Positions 36,101-48,977 of a DNA stretch of 64,000 bases are shown in pieces. The notes under the pieces are model-generated. The model was not told the origin of the DNA. It saw nothing but the letters and a program-made list of their open reading frames with translations, and made no database searches. Position 1 is the first letter of the stretch; each line of letters begins with the position of its first letter. Made by a program: the position numbers and the translations under genes. Origin of the DNA: Garcia nutans (lineage: Eukaryota > Streptophyta > Magnoliopsida > Malpighiales > Euphorbiaceae); the NCBI GenBank assembly GCA_947685225.1, contig CANTUV010000008.1, forward strand, positions 42,219,501 to 42,283,500. The letters run 5' to 3'.

Positions 36101-36137
36101 CTAAGCTCTCGGGCTTAGCGCTGGTGTTTATTCGCGC
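36101..36137 (+). other. Paired hairpins in LARD-1 5' LTR
   Basis: CTAAGC with GCTTAG across TCTCGG, then GCGCTGG...TTCGCGC. The 3' LTR copy (42669-42705) has GCGCG...CGCGC, so the T in this copy is a private change. Confidence 0.68.
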
Positions 36138-36457
36138 AGGTATATAGATGGAAGATATGAAGTTTTTTATTGTGCCACAAGAAGAGTAAAGTTTGTCGAG
36201 ACCAACTAGAGGGTAATGCATACATGTATAAATTTTTAATTATCATGTATTTCTGACGAGAGAGTATTTATATGTATAAATGAAGTTTTGATAAAGATAA
36301 TGATTTTGTAAATGTTATTTAAATTAATGTATTATGGTTTGAACTCTGTTACAGGTTTTTAAAAGGTAACGAAAAGTGACATCCTTATACTTTATATATT
36401 TACTGTATGTATACTAGGTATACGTATAGTACTTATATAGGGTATCGGGGTGTTACA

Positions 36458-39400
36458 ATTATTTTGGTATCAGAGCTTAGGTTCGAGATTCTCGGCCTAA
36501 GTGAAATTAAAAAGAAAAAGTTTTGAAATGTTTAAAATGAATTACAAAGAAGAGTTTTGAAATGTAATTTGTAATACATGTATATGCATTGACACCTAGG
36601 TTGGTCTCAGATGTGGCATTATGTGATGTGGGATAAATTTGAATTATGAGAGGGATGATAATGTCTGAATGAGGTTTTTACTTGAAAGTAAAAACTAGAG
36701 AAAGAAATGATATGAAAACTAAAATAAAATAAAAATATTGGTTAATGTAAGGAAATATAATGGTGTTGTTTGCATTGTTGTTTTAATGCAAATATTGTAA
36801 ATTTAATGTGATAATGTAATGTAATATTTTAGTGATCAAAGATTGAGTTGATCACTTGAAAATGTAAGGTACGTACAGTATTGCATGTTTGTAACCTATA
36901 TAATTATCTGTCTATTAATGTTGAGAATGATTACGCTTGTATTGATGAACTTGTGCAAAGCTAGGTCACGTGATAAGATTGATAGTGAGAATTGGATTGA
37001 GCAACGTTAGTTTAAGAAAACTGAAATTTGTAATAACTAGACTTGAAAAGCGTATAAAGGTTATTGGGCTCAATGTGTATATGATTGGATGTAATGTACA
37101 TATGTATATATATGTGAGTGATATATATATATATGTTGAATGGTAAACTAATGGATATGTAAAGTTAAGATTTTGTTTAAAGGAAAAAGAGATGATATGG
37201 GTTAAGTAAAAATATACATTGGTATTGTTACCTTAATACGGACATTGTGAATTCAATGTTAGAAATGTGAGATGCTTGGATATTGTGAAAGCTCAATGTA
37301 ATGGTGGTAATAGGTGATATTTGAATTGTTGAAGTGAGCTTGATAATTGTGAAAAGTATATGTTTTAATACTGCTTTGTGATATATAAATATATAAGATG
37401 AGTTTGGCAAATTGAAGTTTAAGTGAGGTAGTAAGTTGAGAAGTTAAAGTTTTAGTGGCATTTGATAAAGATTATTTGGATATTGATGGTCTAATGTGTA
37501 TGCAATACATGAGCTAAATGAAATGACTAATATGGCATATGAAAGTATTATGAATTGAGTAAAGTGATTGATAGTATAAGAATTTATCTTGAAGTATAAA
37601 AGAGAAGTGGATAAGCAAATGAGGATGAGCTATTTTAAGGCATTATACTGAAAAGGGTAAAAATGGATATGGAAATATATTAAATGCTTTTAAAGATGAA
37701 AGTGAAAGAAATGTTACATTGGGAATGTGGTTAAGATGGATATAAAGTGCTATTATAGTCAGTATATATGTATGTGTGTTGTATGAATAAATACTTTGCA
37801 TCATATTGGAAGAGATGGTACTGGATGATTCTCGCTGACTCTCTTGAGGGGGAGGTTAGGTATTCAATCCAGAGTGGCGACTTGCACTCATGTGTCTTGG
37901 GTGTAATTCGAATAAGTGAATCCTGTTGGAAGGCCGTGAGGGCAGTTTGGTACTGTAGCAGCCCAGCTCAGAGGCCCTGATGGTTTCTCCAGATAGGAAT
38001 GGTTTAGCAGGTGGACTAGGATGGTTGTTACAGTTATAAAGGAACATTTTTAGTGAATGTATGAAAAAGGAAAATAAAACAAGAGTATATAATTAAGTAT
38101 ATACATTTATATGATATGTAAACTGAGTTTCTCAATGTGAATGAAATTATGACATGAATGTGACCTATGAATTTGTATGTGGTATAATTATAGAATTAGT
38201 GTTATGGAAATGATGTAGTATGTATTAGTGGACCTAAGAGAGACTAGGACTTGAACTGGGTACAGCTAGATGAGTGATGTGATGGAAGTGAAAATAGAAT
38301 GGACTTGAGTATTATGGAACAGTGGAGTTTGTGATAGTGAGCATTGAACTTAATTATCATATGATATTTAGAGTTCCAAAGTATTCATATATGGAAAGTT
38401 TTATGCAATTATACATTATAAGAAATTGTAAATGGATTAGAAATGAAATGACGAATAAAATTGTATAGCAGCTGCATATGATTGAATATGTATAAAGTAA
38501 TATTGTTGAAACATGAATTAAGTGGATAAAGATCATATAATCGAGTGCAAATTGGTTTGAAACGGAGTTGGAATGTATTAACTTCTGATATAGCAAAAAT
38601 GTAAAGAAGGAATGTGTAATTCTTGAAATACATCTTAACCTTGTATTTGTATAGATTGAGGATAAAATTATGAGAAAAACAGTATTGATCTGAAAGTCCT
38701 AGGCTTGAATATTAATCTTTTAAAGCCATGTGTTTTGTTTAGTATATTTGATCGGTTAATTTGTTATCCCTGGATTTGGATCTTAGATATAATGATTGTA
38801 ATACAGATCTGGTGGGATTGAATTTTGTTTGAAAAGTATAGTTGAAAGTTATGATGGATAAAGTTGTACTTTATCATTTTTTTTGTTAAAAATTTGGTTA
38901 TAACTGTGAAGATTAAGAGAGAAAAAGGAAATTATGAAAATGTTTTGAGTTAGGGATGATATGACAATAAGGTAATCAAAATAAATATGATTGAAAGTTA
39001 TACTGAATATGTTTATGGTATGTAATGAATGAATGAATGAACTTGAGGTTTAACTGAAAGAACTATTAGTAGTAAATATGATATAAAATTTTTATGAGAA
39101 TTGGTGGAAATTATATTAAGATAATTTGAAATAATTTGTTATCATGATAATTTGATTGAATATGGATCGGAAATGATCAGGAATTGTATATAAGTTGCCC
39201 TAATGAAATTAAGTTATATATATACATATATGAATATGGTGAAATTTTATGATGAGTCAAATACATTAATTGTTGGTTGGAGTTGAATAAGATTTGAATA
39301 TGGATATATTGTGACAGATAGATCAATGGATCTAGAATGGGCTAAGATTATGAATCATTATTGAAATTTATTGTGCATAGTTGTATTAAGAAAATAGGTA

Positions 39401-40049
39401 TTTACATGATAATGTATATGATGTAAATTTTAAAGTATGATTGGACATGAATGAGTGGAATATAGTAATTGTTAATCATGATAAGAAGAGAAAAAGATTG
39501 GTTATCTATAAAATAAGTTGAAAGATAATGTATTAATATGTAAGTTAAGTGAAAAGCGTGCTAAAAAAATAACTCCATTTATGGAAAAATCAGGATTTTG
39601 TTATCTATTGAGAGTGATAAATGTCTATTTAGACAGTGATTGTAATGATGGGATAATTAATGCACAAATATAACCAATGGTTTTTAAGGTTAAAGTTAAG
39701 AGAGTAATTACAAAGAGATGAAGGAACAATATATATTAAATATAAAGATTGGATGAACTATATAAATGAGCTGATTCTTGTATAAAGTCATTAATAGGAA
39801 ATGTAATGAGATCTTTTGAATGTTTGATCAAGGAAGTAATCAATTGTATAAACATATAGAATGATGAATTATGGAAATTGAGAGAAGATGGTTGATTCTA
39901 AAGGGAAGAGTTGAAGTTATGTGATTTGATAATATAATAACTTAAGCATATAATTAACTCCATATGGGAGTTAAGATAGTATTTTGTTAAGAATAAATTG
40001 TTATGGTACTGATAATTTCGAGGACGAAATTATTTAAGGGGGAGAGAAT
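36458..40049 (+). other. LARD-1 internal region, non-coding
   Basis: Starts with TGGTATCAGAGC at 36465-36476 and ends with GGACGAAATTATT plus the purine tract at 40036-40048. Between them is AT-rich sequence with frequent stops in all frames. It is collinear with the interior of LARD-2; for example 38525-38585 matches 54586-54640. No protein motif was found. Confidence 0.85.
40036..40048 (+). other. LARD-1 polypurine tract
   Basis: AAGGGGGAGAGAA just before the 3' LTR start at 40050. Confidence 0.88.
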
Positions 40050-43025
40050 TGTAATATCCTCATATATGCCCTAGAAGTTGTGATTATGTTGTTGTTGTTG
40101 TTATATAATTGGATTGAATATATGTGTTAAATTACAAGAGAAAAGAAATAGAGAAAAGAATGTTTATGTATATGTGATTTGGGAAAGAATTTAGGGTTTA
40201 GAGAGAATGGTATATGTTGTGTATATGATGATATATATAACATATAAGTTGGTCAAAATGAAGAGTCAAGGAAAGAAGATATTTATTTTGTTAAGTGTGA
40301 AGTTACTATAAAGGGCATGTAATGAATGGTAATCAAGACAAATGGTATAAGGGTGTTTAGGTAATTACTCTTGTTGAATCACTTGGTGGAGATTTAAAGA
40401 GGTGATATTTTGTCTTTTCTTCATTTCCTTCTTCTTCTTCTTCTCTTCTCCACGTTGGTTGGCTCCTCCTTAGACAAGAGAGAGCAAAGTGAGATTTGTT
40501 TAATTCTAACATCAAATTGAAGGGAGAATCAAAGGATTTAATTGAAGATTTGTGGAATTCAACAACTTAGGTAAGTTCTTTCTCTTGATTTTCCTTTGTT
40601 CTTTTGAAATTGTGTTTGGGATTGGTGAGTTGATATGGATGGTTGATTAAGTGTGTTTGTTATGTGTTTTTAAGTATTAAGTTTTGAAGGAAGTGAATTG
40701 TCATTGATTTGGAAAGTGAAGAAGTCTTGGAAAAGGAAGTGTTTAGAAGTGGTGCTTAAGGTAAGTACACACTTGTTTCTCTTGCTAATTGAAGTTGTTT
40801 GAAAGTTTGATTGTTATATGTTGGTGATGAAAATGTTGTGATGAGTATGTAAAATAATTGCTAATGATGTTGATTATGTCCATTTGAATGAGGTTATGTT
40901 GTGTACAATGTGTTTTAAGTTAACCAAAAGAATTTTGGCTACATTTAGGGTTTATGTATGAGAGACGTAATTTGGGACGGTCGCTATTAGTCATGGGCGG
41001 TCGCTATTTAGTCATGTGCGGTCGCGACTTAGGTCGGACTTCTGACCGCGAAACCTACTGTGATAGGGTTTCATCTTTTGATTGTGAAGTGCGGTTGCGA
41101 CTTAGGTCGGGCTTCTGACCGCGAAATCTACTGTGATAAGGTTTCATCGTGTAACTGTATGGCGCGGTCGTATTCAGGTGAGGCGCGACCGCTAGAAGTG
41201 TTCTGTTCTGCTTTATTTGAAGCAATTTAATTTTGTAACAAGATTCTCAAATACATGTTAAATAGATCATCCATATGAGTTGTCAAGGATCAAAATAGAG
41301 ATCATTTGTCTAACATCATTGTTGAGATTGAACAATGTTATATTATGTATTGTGAATGGTAATGTATTATATTGTTTGCATAACGTGACTAGTGTTATGA
41401 CTTAAATAGCGCGAAAGAGGCGATGATCATTCAAAAAGGTACGTACAATGTAATTTGTTATGATAAACGTTTTAATAATGAATGATGTTAATGTGTCTTG
41501 AGAAATGATTGAAATGAAATAAATAGACATATTGTTTATATGACGATGAATTTAAGATACATATGCAATGAAATTAATGATGTATGTTCGAATAATGACA
41601 TGTTCGTGTAGTTAATGTAATTGGTGTTGTATATATATATATCAATAATGATGTGTATGATGTGAAGCCATTGTGATTGGCTATGATGATTCAATTGAAA
41701 GAGATAAGGCATGTTTGCCTAATTGATGATGAGATTGATAATGAAATAATAAATGAATTGTGTAACTAATGTGTTATTCGATTTCAGAGTTCTGGGTTTG
41801 GAGGCATGCCTATAAAATGAAAAAGGTAACAGTCTTGCCGGGTTGAGGATCTCTTCATTTTGAGTTGAATTGAGATCCAAGAGACTGGGTCTGTTACACT
41901 ATGAGAAATTCTAATTATGAGATATATGATTGGTAACAGTCTTGCCAGGTTGAGGATCACCTCGAGTTTAGCCGAGTTGATGATCCAAGAGACTGGGTCT
42001 GTTACGCTATCCATGGATAGAGATATTGATATATGATGCCTACGGGCTTGATAATTATGATTATAGACCAAAGCAGTAACTCTGAACTTTGAATAACATA
42101 TTAGTATTTTGGGCCCGAGTCTGTCTTTATTGTCAATATGAAATGCAAGTATTGAAATATTGATTGTGAGTATTAATACTGAATTATGCTTGGTGAATTG
42201 TGAATAATATAATGTTATTAAGTGTAATATGTAAATGAATTGTGGTTGATGATAAAGGTTGTCTTTATTGGAAATGTGATTTATGATTTGTATGATATGT
42301 AATTTGTGTATTGCAATAATGAGTGATATGATGTGTAATGTGTGTATTGCAATAATGAGTGTATGATATGTAATGTGTGTATCGCAATAATAATTGGTAT
42401 GATAGGTAAAGTGTGTATTGCAATAATGATTGGTATGGTATATATAATGTAGGGGTATTAATATATTGGTTTTGAGTATTGGTGATGCATTGGGGTTGGT
42501 GATAATATTATGTATATATGTACATCATATATGAAATTAGCTATGATATATTAAAGATGAAATTAAAAAGAAAAGAAGATATGATAAGAACTAATTATAT
42601 ATTGAATTGATGTATCATTATATGTCAATACTTCTATACTATATGTTTATATCTTTATAGTTGGACTACTAAGCTCTCGGGCTTAGCGCGGGTGTTTATT
42701 CGCGCAGGTATATAGATGGAAGATATGAAGTTTTTTATTGTGCCACAAGAAGAGTAAAGTTTGTCGAGACCAACTAGAGGGTAATGCATACATGTATAAA
42801 TTTTTAATTATCATGTATTTCTGACGAGAGAGTATTTATATGTATAAATGAAGTTTTGATAAAGATAATGATTTTGTAAATGTTATTTAAATTAATGTAT
42901 TATGGTTTAAACTCTGTTACAGGTTTTTAAAAGGTAACGAAAAGTGACATCCTTATACTTTATATATTTACTGTATGTATACTAGGTATACGTATAGTAC
43001 TTATATAGGGTATCGGGGTGTTACA
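40050..43025 (+). mobile_element. LARD-1 3' LTR
   Basis: Same length as the 5' LTR, with about eight single-base differences and no indel seen. ORFs shared with the 5' LTR (such as 95 codons at 41784-42071) reflect duplication, not coding. Confidence 0.93.
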
Positions 43026-43030
43026 AGGCC

Positions 43031-44779
43031 TAACATAGCTTCAAGGGTATGCTACATCATGTAACACCCAACTAGGCTTCAAGGACCAAGCCCAACCCAG
43101 CTTCAAGGGATTGTTACGTCATAGGCATGCCGCCAAATACAAAACTCTAAAAATTGAATAACATACTAGGCACACAATTCTTTCATAATTTCATTATCAA
43201 TATCTTTCTCATTTTCTCATGATCAAACTAGGCACAATGCCTCAAATATCTCATTTATATCAATAAAGCCATCACCAATGGCTTTACATACCATCTTTAA
43301 TTTATACATAACAAATTGCAATACCCATACGTTTTGGGACATTATCATATTTTGCACAAAGTTCACATTACATATAATGCATTTGTAACATTATACAAAT
43401 CATAGCATATTTCTCATGCACCAATAATTTAGTAGGTAACTTAAAACATTTTCCAACCAAATGTGTTAAGTTCCAATGTCATGTAAATATAAACAATTAT
43501 TCAAAGTTTGTACTTATCTTTAAAAGCAACAAACACCACTTTCAACCTCCTCTTCCAAGATATCCCTCAACACTTGGATGGGGTAACTCAAGTTTCTTCA
43601 AAGCCTAAACCAAATATGATTATAAATAATCACTAAGTAATACACTTATAGGTATAAACAAAACCTTATAACCCAAGGATAAGATACACAGAGGAAAATA
43701 AGGAAAAGAACTATCTATGGCAAACTCTACACATGACACGCTCAACAACACGGGCATGTCAATGACCGTGCCCTAAACCCACAACACAAAAGCTTTGACA
43801 TGCTCAGTTACATGGGCATGTCACTGCACGTGTAAATACTACAACAACACAGTAGCTATGACATGCTCAGTGACATGGGCATGTCACTGCACGTGTAAAT
43901 ACTACAACAACACAGCAACTATGACACGCTCAGTGACATGGGCGTGTCACTGCACGTGTCAATACTACAACATCACAGAAGCTGTGACACTCTTAGTGAC
44001 ATGGGCATGTACTGCTCGTGTCACCAACACTAAAAACAGAACCATCACACGCCCAAAGGCATGGCCGTGTCACTGGGTGTGTCAGGCCAAAAATCCTGAT
44101 ATCCATACATAATTGCTACATCCAACTATTATCTTTCATTAACCTTTTCAACTCCATACAAACTCAACCAAATCCATCATTATACCACAAAATACTTATA
44201 TAAACATCAAAACAATCCAATTAAAAACAAAAATACACAATCACAACCATGACTTCTCAACTCAAAAGTTACACAACCCAAAACTCTTATTCTCTTCACC
44301 AAACTTAACCTTCTCTTCAATCCAACCCCAAACTTCATAGTTAACTAGATAAAAGAACTTCAAACATACCAATATCAACGTCTAAAAATACTACACAAAC
44401 ATCAAATTCACACATACAAACTTTCATGGAAATTTAAGAAACAAGTTAGAAACTTACCAAATATGAAGAAAATCCTTAAAACTCCATCTTGAACACTTGA
44501 AATCCTTCAATTACTTGAGTTAACAAGAAGAAAAAATTATCTTCCCTTTGACGAAGAAAATCGGCCTTCAATGGAGAAAGAAGAAGAAGATGAAGAAGAA
44601 AATAGACACCACTCCTCTTATCCAACAAATTTCTTTAAAATGTTGACTTGTATATAATATGTATATCTTCATATATATATCATATACACGTTACCTTTTT
44701 CACTTAATTATATATATATACTTTTAAATCATTTATTTAATTTTTAAAATTAATATTTTTAAAATTTTTGGATATTACA
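43031..44779 (-). mobile_element. LTR J, right part
   Basis: Continues the minus-strand LTR cut by LARD-1 and ends (LTR start on the minus strand) in TGTAATATCC at 44779, inside the C 3' LTR. The two parts sum to about 2.1 kb. It has a GC array at 43730-44085 and a donor-like site near 43520. Confidence 0.82.
43730..44085 (-). repeat. GC-rich array in J
   Basis: About four 60-bp units with GACATGGGCATGTCACTGC and CACGTGT, some nearly identical (43795-43920). The 105-codon ORF at 43795-44112 is a product of this repeat. Confidence 0.75.
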
Positions 44780-46533
44780 AGGGCAGTGACATGCCCATGT
44801 CATTGGACGTGTCAATGCTTCTGTATGAATGAGTTATTCACATGGTCATTAACACGCCCATGTTGTTGGGCGTGTCTCTTGAGAATAACTCTTTTCTTTT
44901 TCTTTTTTTTTTGTAATTCCTTTTTAAATAATTTGATGTTAAGAATACCTTAGAATGTGATATTAAATGGTTGTTTATGATCACATTTGGTATAGGCATT
45001 GAGAGAGTGAAGTTTACCCAACCCTAGTGTTAAAAGGCAACTTGGAAAAGAAGGTTAGAGGAAGTTTTAAAGCTTATTTTGGAGTGTTTTCTAAGGTAAG
45101 TGCAAACTTTGAATAATTGATTATATTTGCATGACATTTGGACTTAAAACATTTTGGTTGGAAAATGTGTTAAGTTACTTACTACATTATTTGTGCATGA
45201 GTAATATGCTATGATTTGTATAATGTCATGAATGCATTATGTGTAATGTGAACTATGTGCAAGATATGATAATGAACCAAAATGTTTGGGTAATGCGGTT
45301 TGTTATGTATACATTAAAGATGTTATGTAAAGCCATTGGTGATGTCTATATTGATATAAATGAGATAATTGAGACATTATGCCTAGCTTGATCATGAGAA
45401 AATGAGAAAGATATTGATAATGGAATTTTGAAATAATTGTGTGCCTAGTATGTTATTCAATTTTTAGAGTTCTGTGTTTGACGCATGCCTATGACGTAGC
45501 AGTCCCTTGAAGCTGGGTTGGGCCTAGCCCTTGAATCCTAGTTGGGATGTTACATAGGTGGTTATCTTCATTATGATATGATTTGCCTTTGGGGCTAGCT
45601 TTTAATCAATTACTTAATTTGCCTTCGGGGCTAGACACATGGTGTCAACTTAGACCAAAATAGTAACTTTGGGATTTGAATGGCATATTAGATCCTTTGG
45701 GCCCATGCTTGTGCTTGTTTTTATGTTAATTATGAATTGTGGAACAATTGAGCAATATATTAAGGTATAATGTTATGAGATATATGATGGTGATCATGGA
45801 ATGATATGATCACAATACATATGCAAATTACTGAAAAGGAATGTGGCATAAGATTATGGAAATATAATGTGATGTGTAATATGTATATGGATGTGGAAAT
45901 TGTGTGTATTATTTCATGAATATTATGATAAGCCATCAAATTATGGCTTATGTTAAAGATATATAAAAATTATGAAATTAGTGAAAAGATATGAAAAGTG
46001 CATTGAAAATGAAAAACATGATAAGAATATGATGATAAATGATGTTAGTGATGTGAGTATGATTTTCTGTAATGTATGTATATGCTATTTATATGTACCA
46101 CTAAGCTTTTGAGCTTAGCAGTGTTGTGTAAATCGCGCAGATGAGTAGATGGTTGATCTGGGAGTCAAATAGTTGTGCCACGAGAAGAGTAAGAGTATTT
46201 CAAGACCAACTAGAAGGTGGTGCATACATGTACAATTTTGTTATGTTGTATTTTTATAAAAATGTATATGTACATAAGTGAATTTCAGAAAAGACAATGT
46301 AAATTTATATATATGTAATTTAATCAAAATGTATAATGGTTTTGTAAATGTTACTTTTAAAAGAATGAGATTTAATAATGAGAAATGTTCTTTTATTAAA
46401 AATATATAATTGATTTGGATCTAAGGTAAGGGATTTAAACAATACTGAAATGTGACATCCTTATATTTTATATACGTATTGTATGTATACAAGGTATATG
46501 TATAGTACTTATATAGAGTATATGGGTGTTACA
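44780..46533 (+). mobile_element. Element C 3' LTR (left part cut by J)
   Basis: Matches C 5' LTR parts at about 5010-5403 and 8292-8668, then adds the 986 bp missing on the 5' side, ending GGGTGTTACA at 46533 followed by CTTTA. It has the paired hairpins at 46101-46138. Confidence 0.87.
46101..46138 (+). other. Paired hairpins in C 3' LTR
   Basis: CTAAGCT-TTTG-AGCTTAG (7-bp stem). The second hairpin has lost its left arm (AGCAGTG instead of AGCGCG), though CGCGC is kept on the right. Confidence 0.62.
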
Positions 46534-46538
46534 CTTTA
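46534..46538 (+). repeat. Target-site duplication CTTTA (right) of the C nest
   Basis: Second copy of CTTTA. The K reading frame resumes at 46539. Confidence 0.85.
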
Positions 46539-48977
46539 AGTGTACAAGTTAAGCATGATGATGATGGAGAGAAATGTGAGAATTTATTTCATACTCATTG
46601 TTTGATTTCTAACAAGTTGTGCGATGTAATTGTTGATAGTGGCAGTTGTACAAATGTTGCTAGCACACTTCTTGTGGAGAAATTGAAGTTACCAACAAGA
46701 AAGCATCAAAATCCATACAAATTTCAATTGCTTAATGATAATGGAGTTCAAAAGTTAACTAAACAAGTTCTAGTTTCTTTTTCAATTGAGGGTATAAGGA
46801 TGAAGTTGTTTGCAATGTATTACCCATGTATGCTGGTCATATGCTATTGGGAAGACCATGGATGTATGACAGGAGAGTTGTTCATGATGGCTTTAAAAAT
46901 AGGTACTCTTTGTATAAGGATGGAAGAAAATTCACCTTAGGGCCATTATCACCTAAGGCAAATTTTGAGGATCAAATGCGCATTCGGTAGCAATATGAGG
47001 AGATTTCAAGTCAAAATGGGCAAATAGGGGGGGGGGGGTGCATGTGAGAATGAGAGAAAAGAAAAAGGGGAGATGAGTGTAATGAGTGAAAAAGGGAAAC
47101 ACCATGGGAAAACACGTATAGAGAGCAAAAATGTGAGCTATTATATGAGTGGGAGAGAGGTTAAGAGAGCTATAGCATGTAGGCAATCATTACTTCTGCT
47201 TGTATATAAGGAAATTTTGCTTAATACTAGTTATCTAACAACTTCTATTCCTAGTGTTGTTTTGAAACTTTTGCAAGAGTATGATGATCTATTTCCTGAG
47301 GAGATTCCAAATAGTTTCCCACCAATTTGAGGGATTGAACATCCAAGTAAATTCATTCCGGGAGCAAGCATTCCAATAGGCCAGCATATAGATGTAATCC
47401 GGAAGAAACCAAAGAAATACAAAGGCAAGTTCAAGAACTCATGGAGAAAGGATATGTGAGGGAAAGTATGAGTCCTTGTGTTGTACCCGTAATTTTAGTG
47501 CCTAAAAAGGATGGAACTTAGAGGATGTGTGTGGACTGTCGTGCAATTAACAAGATAACAATAAAGTATCGTCACCCTATTCCTAGGTTGTATGATATGT
47601 TGGATGAATTGAATGGATCTTGTGTGTTTATAAAAGTTGATTTGAAATCTGGATATCATCAAATAAGAATGTGTTAGGGCAATGAATGGAAAAATGCTTT
47701 TAAAACTAAACATGGTTTATATGAGTGGTTAGTAATGCCTTTTGGTTTAACTAATGCACCTAGCACTTTCATGAGGTTAATGAACCATGTTTTGTGTGAT
47801 TTCATTGGGAAGTTTGTAGTGGTTTATTTTGATGATATTCTTGTGTATAACAAATCTTTAGATGAGCATGTTAAACATTTAAAAGTTGTTTTTGATAAAC
47901 TTAGAAGTGAGTTTATATGCTAATCTTAAGAAATGCACTTTCTGCACTAATGAAATAGTATTTCTTGGTTGTGTTGTTAATGAACATGGAATTAATATTG
48001 ATTAAGAACGGGCTAGAGTAATTAGGGAGTGGCCTACACCTACTACTGTTCATGATGTGAGAAGTTTTCATGGATTAGCTAGCTTCTATATTCATTAAGG
48101 ATTTTTCTATAATAGCAGCACCATCAACTGAATGCATTAAGAAAAATGTGGGTTTTAGGTGGGGAAAAGAACAAAATGATGCTTTAAACTTGCTTAAGGA
48201 CAAGCTTAGTTCAACACCTATGCTTGCTTTGCCAAATTTTGCTAAAACTATTGAAATTGAGTATGATGCAAGTGGAATAGGTATTGGAGAAGTCTTCATG
48301 CAGGAAAGAAGGCCAATTGCATTCTTTAGTGAGAAATTAAATGGAACAAGTTTGAACTATCAAACATATGACAAAGAGTTTTACGCCTTGTACATCAAAG
48401 GACAAGGAAAGTTAAGCAAGAGACATGCCAAGTGGGTGGAATTCATAGAATCATTTCCTTATGTGATCAAGTATAAACAAGGTAAAGAGAATGTAGTGGA
48501 TGATGCATTGTCAAGAAGGTATGCTCTAATCTCACAACTTGATGCAAAATTGCCAGGATTTGAATTTATTAAGAATGCTTATGTTGATGATCCTGATTTT
48601 GTCACTATGTATGCTGCCTATGAGAAAGGGGGAGTGGATAAGTTCTATAAGCATGAGGGATTCTTATTCGGAGGGAATAAGTTGTGTGTACCATAATGTT
48701 CTTTGAGGGAATTGTTAGTGAATGAAGCACATAGTGGGTTTTAATGGGACATTTTGGTGAGAAAAATACATTGGATATACTTGATGAGCATTTCTTTTGG
48801 CCACACATGAAAAGGGATGTAGTGAGAGTATGTGAGAAATGTGTCACATGTAAACAAGCTAAATCTAAGGTAATGCCTCATGGGTTGTATACTCCAGTTC
48901 CTTTTCCTAGTGAACCATGGGTTGACATATTGGACTTTGTTTTAGGTTTACCTAGGTCTAAAAGTGGCAAAGATTCT
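46539..48977 (+). pseudogene. pol: Element K protease-RT-RNase H-integrase (3' part of split gag-pol)
   Basis: Decayed pol of the framework element. Protease has VDSGSCTNVAS near 46635. A frameshift follows near 46815. A 12-G run at 47027-47038 disturbs the spacer. RT is recognisable from EELMEKGY (near 47437) to MPFGLTNAPSTF and YFDDILVYN (near 47827), with TAG at 47520 and further stops. A badly broken stretch spans 47920-48140. RNase H follows (48148 on: IEYDASG, ENVVDDALSRR) but lacks about 27 residues around the usual HTDHxSLK motif. The integrase zinc finger reads HFFWPHMKRD...CEKCVTC, then LDFVLGLPRSKSGKDS stops at the Tat-like LTR. The rest of integrase lies outside the window or is lost. 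Clade not certain; it is clearly different from D and F. Confidence 0.88.
47027..47038 (+). repeat. Poly-G run
   Basis: Twelve G in a row inside the K protease-RT spacer; an unusual homopolymer for this AT-rich region and a possible assembly weak point. Confidence 0.85.

Larger units (their letters stand above)
33482..36457 (+). mobile_element. LARD-1 5' LTR
   Basis: TGTAATATCCTC to GGTGTTACA. Contains a TTTAAAGAGG promoter-like segment near 33826, donor-like AGGTAAGT at 34191, a CGGTCGC array at 34404-34625, acceptor-like TTTCAG at 35214-35219, a minisatellite at 35736-35882 and paired hairpins at 36101. Confidence 0.93.
33482..43025 (+). mobile_element. LARD-1: complete non-coding LTR retrotransposon
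   Basis: 9544 bp with two 2976-bp LTRs (33482-36457 and 40050-43025), primer site at 36465, polypurine tract at 40036 and duplication AGGCC. I noticed only about eight differences between the LTRs. The 3592-bp interior has no gag, protease, RT or integrase motif and no ORF over 80 codons. It therefore fits a large retrotransposon derivative (LARD) that uses proteins supplied by another element. The leader after the primer site closely resembles that of G, which makes the G type a candidate helper. Confidence 0.93.
3831..46533 (+). mobile_element. Composite nest: element C with all elements inserted in it
   Basis: It begins TGTAATATT and ends GGGTGTTACA with CTTTA on both sides, so the two outer ends come from one LTR-element insertion into K. 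The inside has been rebuilt by later insertions (B, D, F, G, H, I, J, LARD-1) and by deletions. No gag-pol or primer site that can be assigned to C survives. Comparing the two partial LTRs suggests a full C LTR of about 2.9 kb. Confidence 0.85.

Noticed and set aside
37768..38047. Possible gag remnant in LARD-1 around 37768-38047 (70- and 63-codon ORFs)
   Set aside because: No zinc knuckle or capsid motif, and the collinear part of LARD-2 is not open.
43795..44112. 105-codon ORF with repeated MTCSVTWACHCTCKYYNN-like units
   Set aside because: It is a translation of the ~60-bp GC array of LTR J; the tandem DNA repeat explains the repeated peptide.
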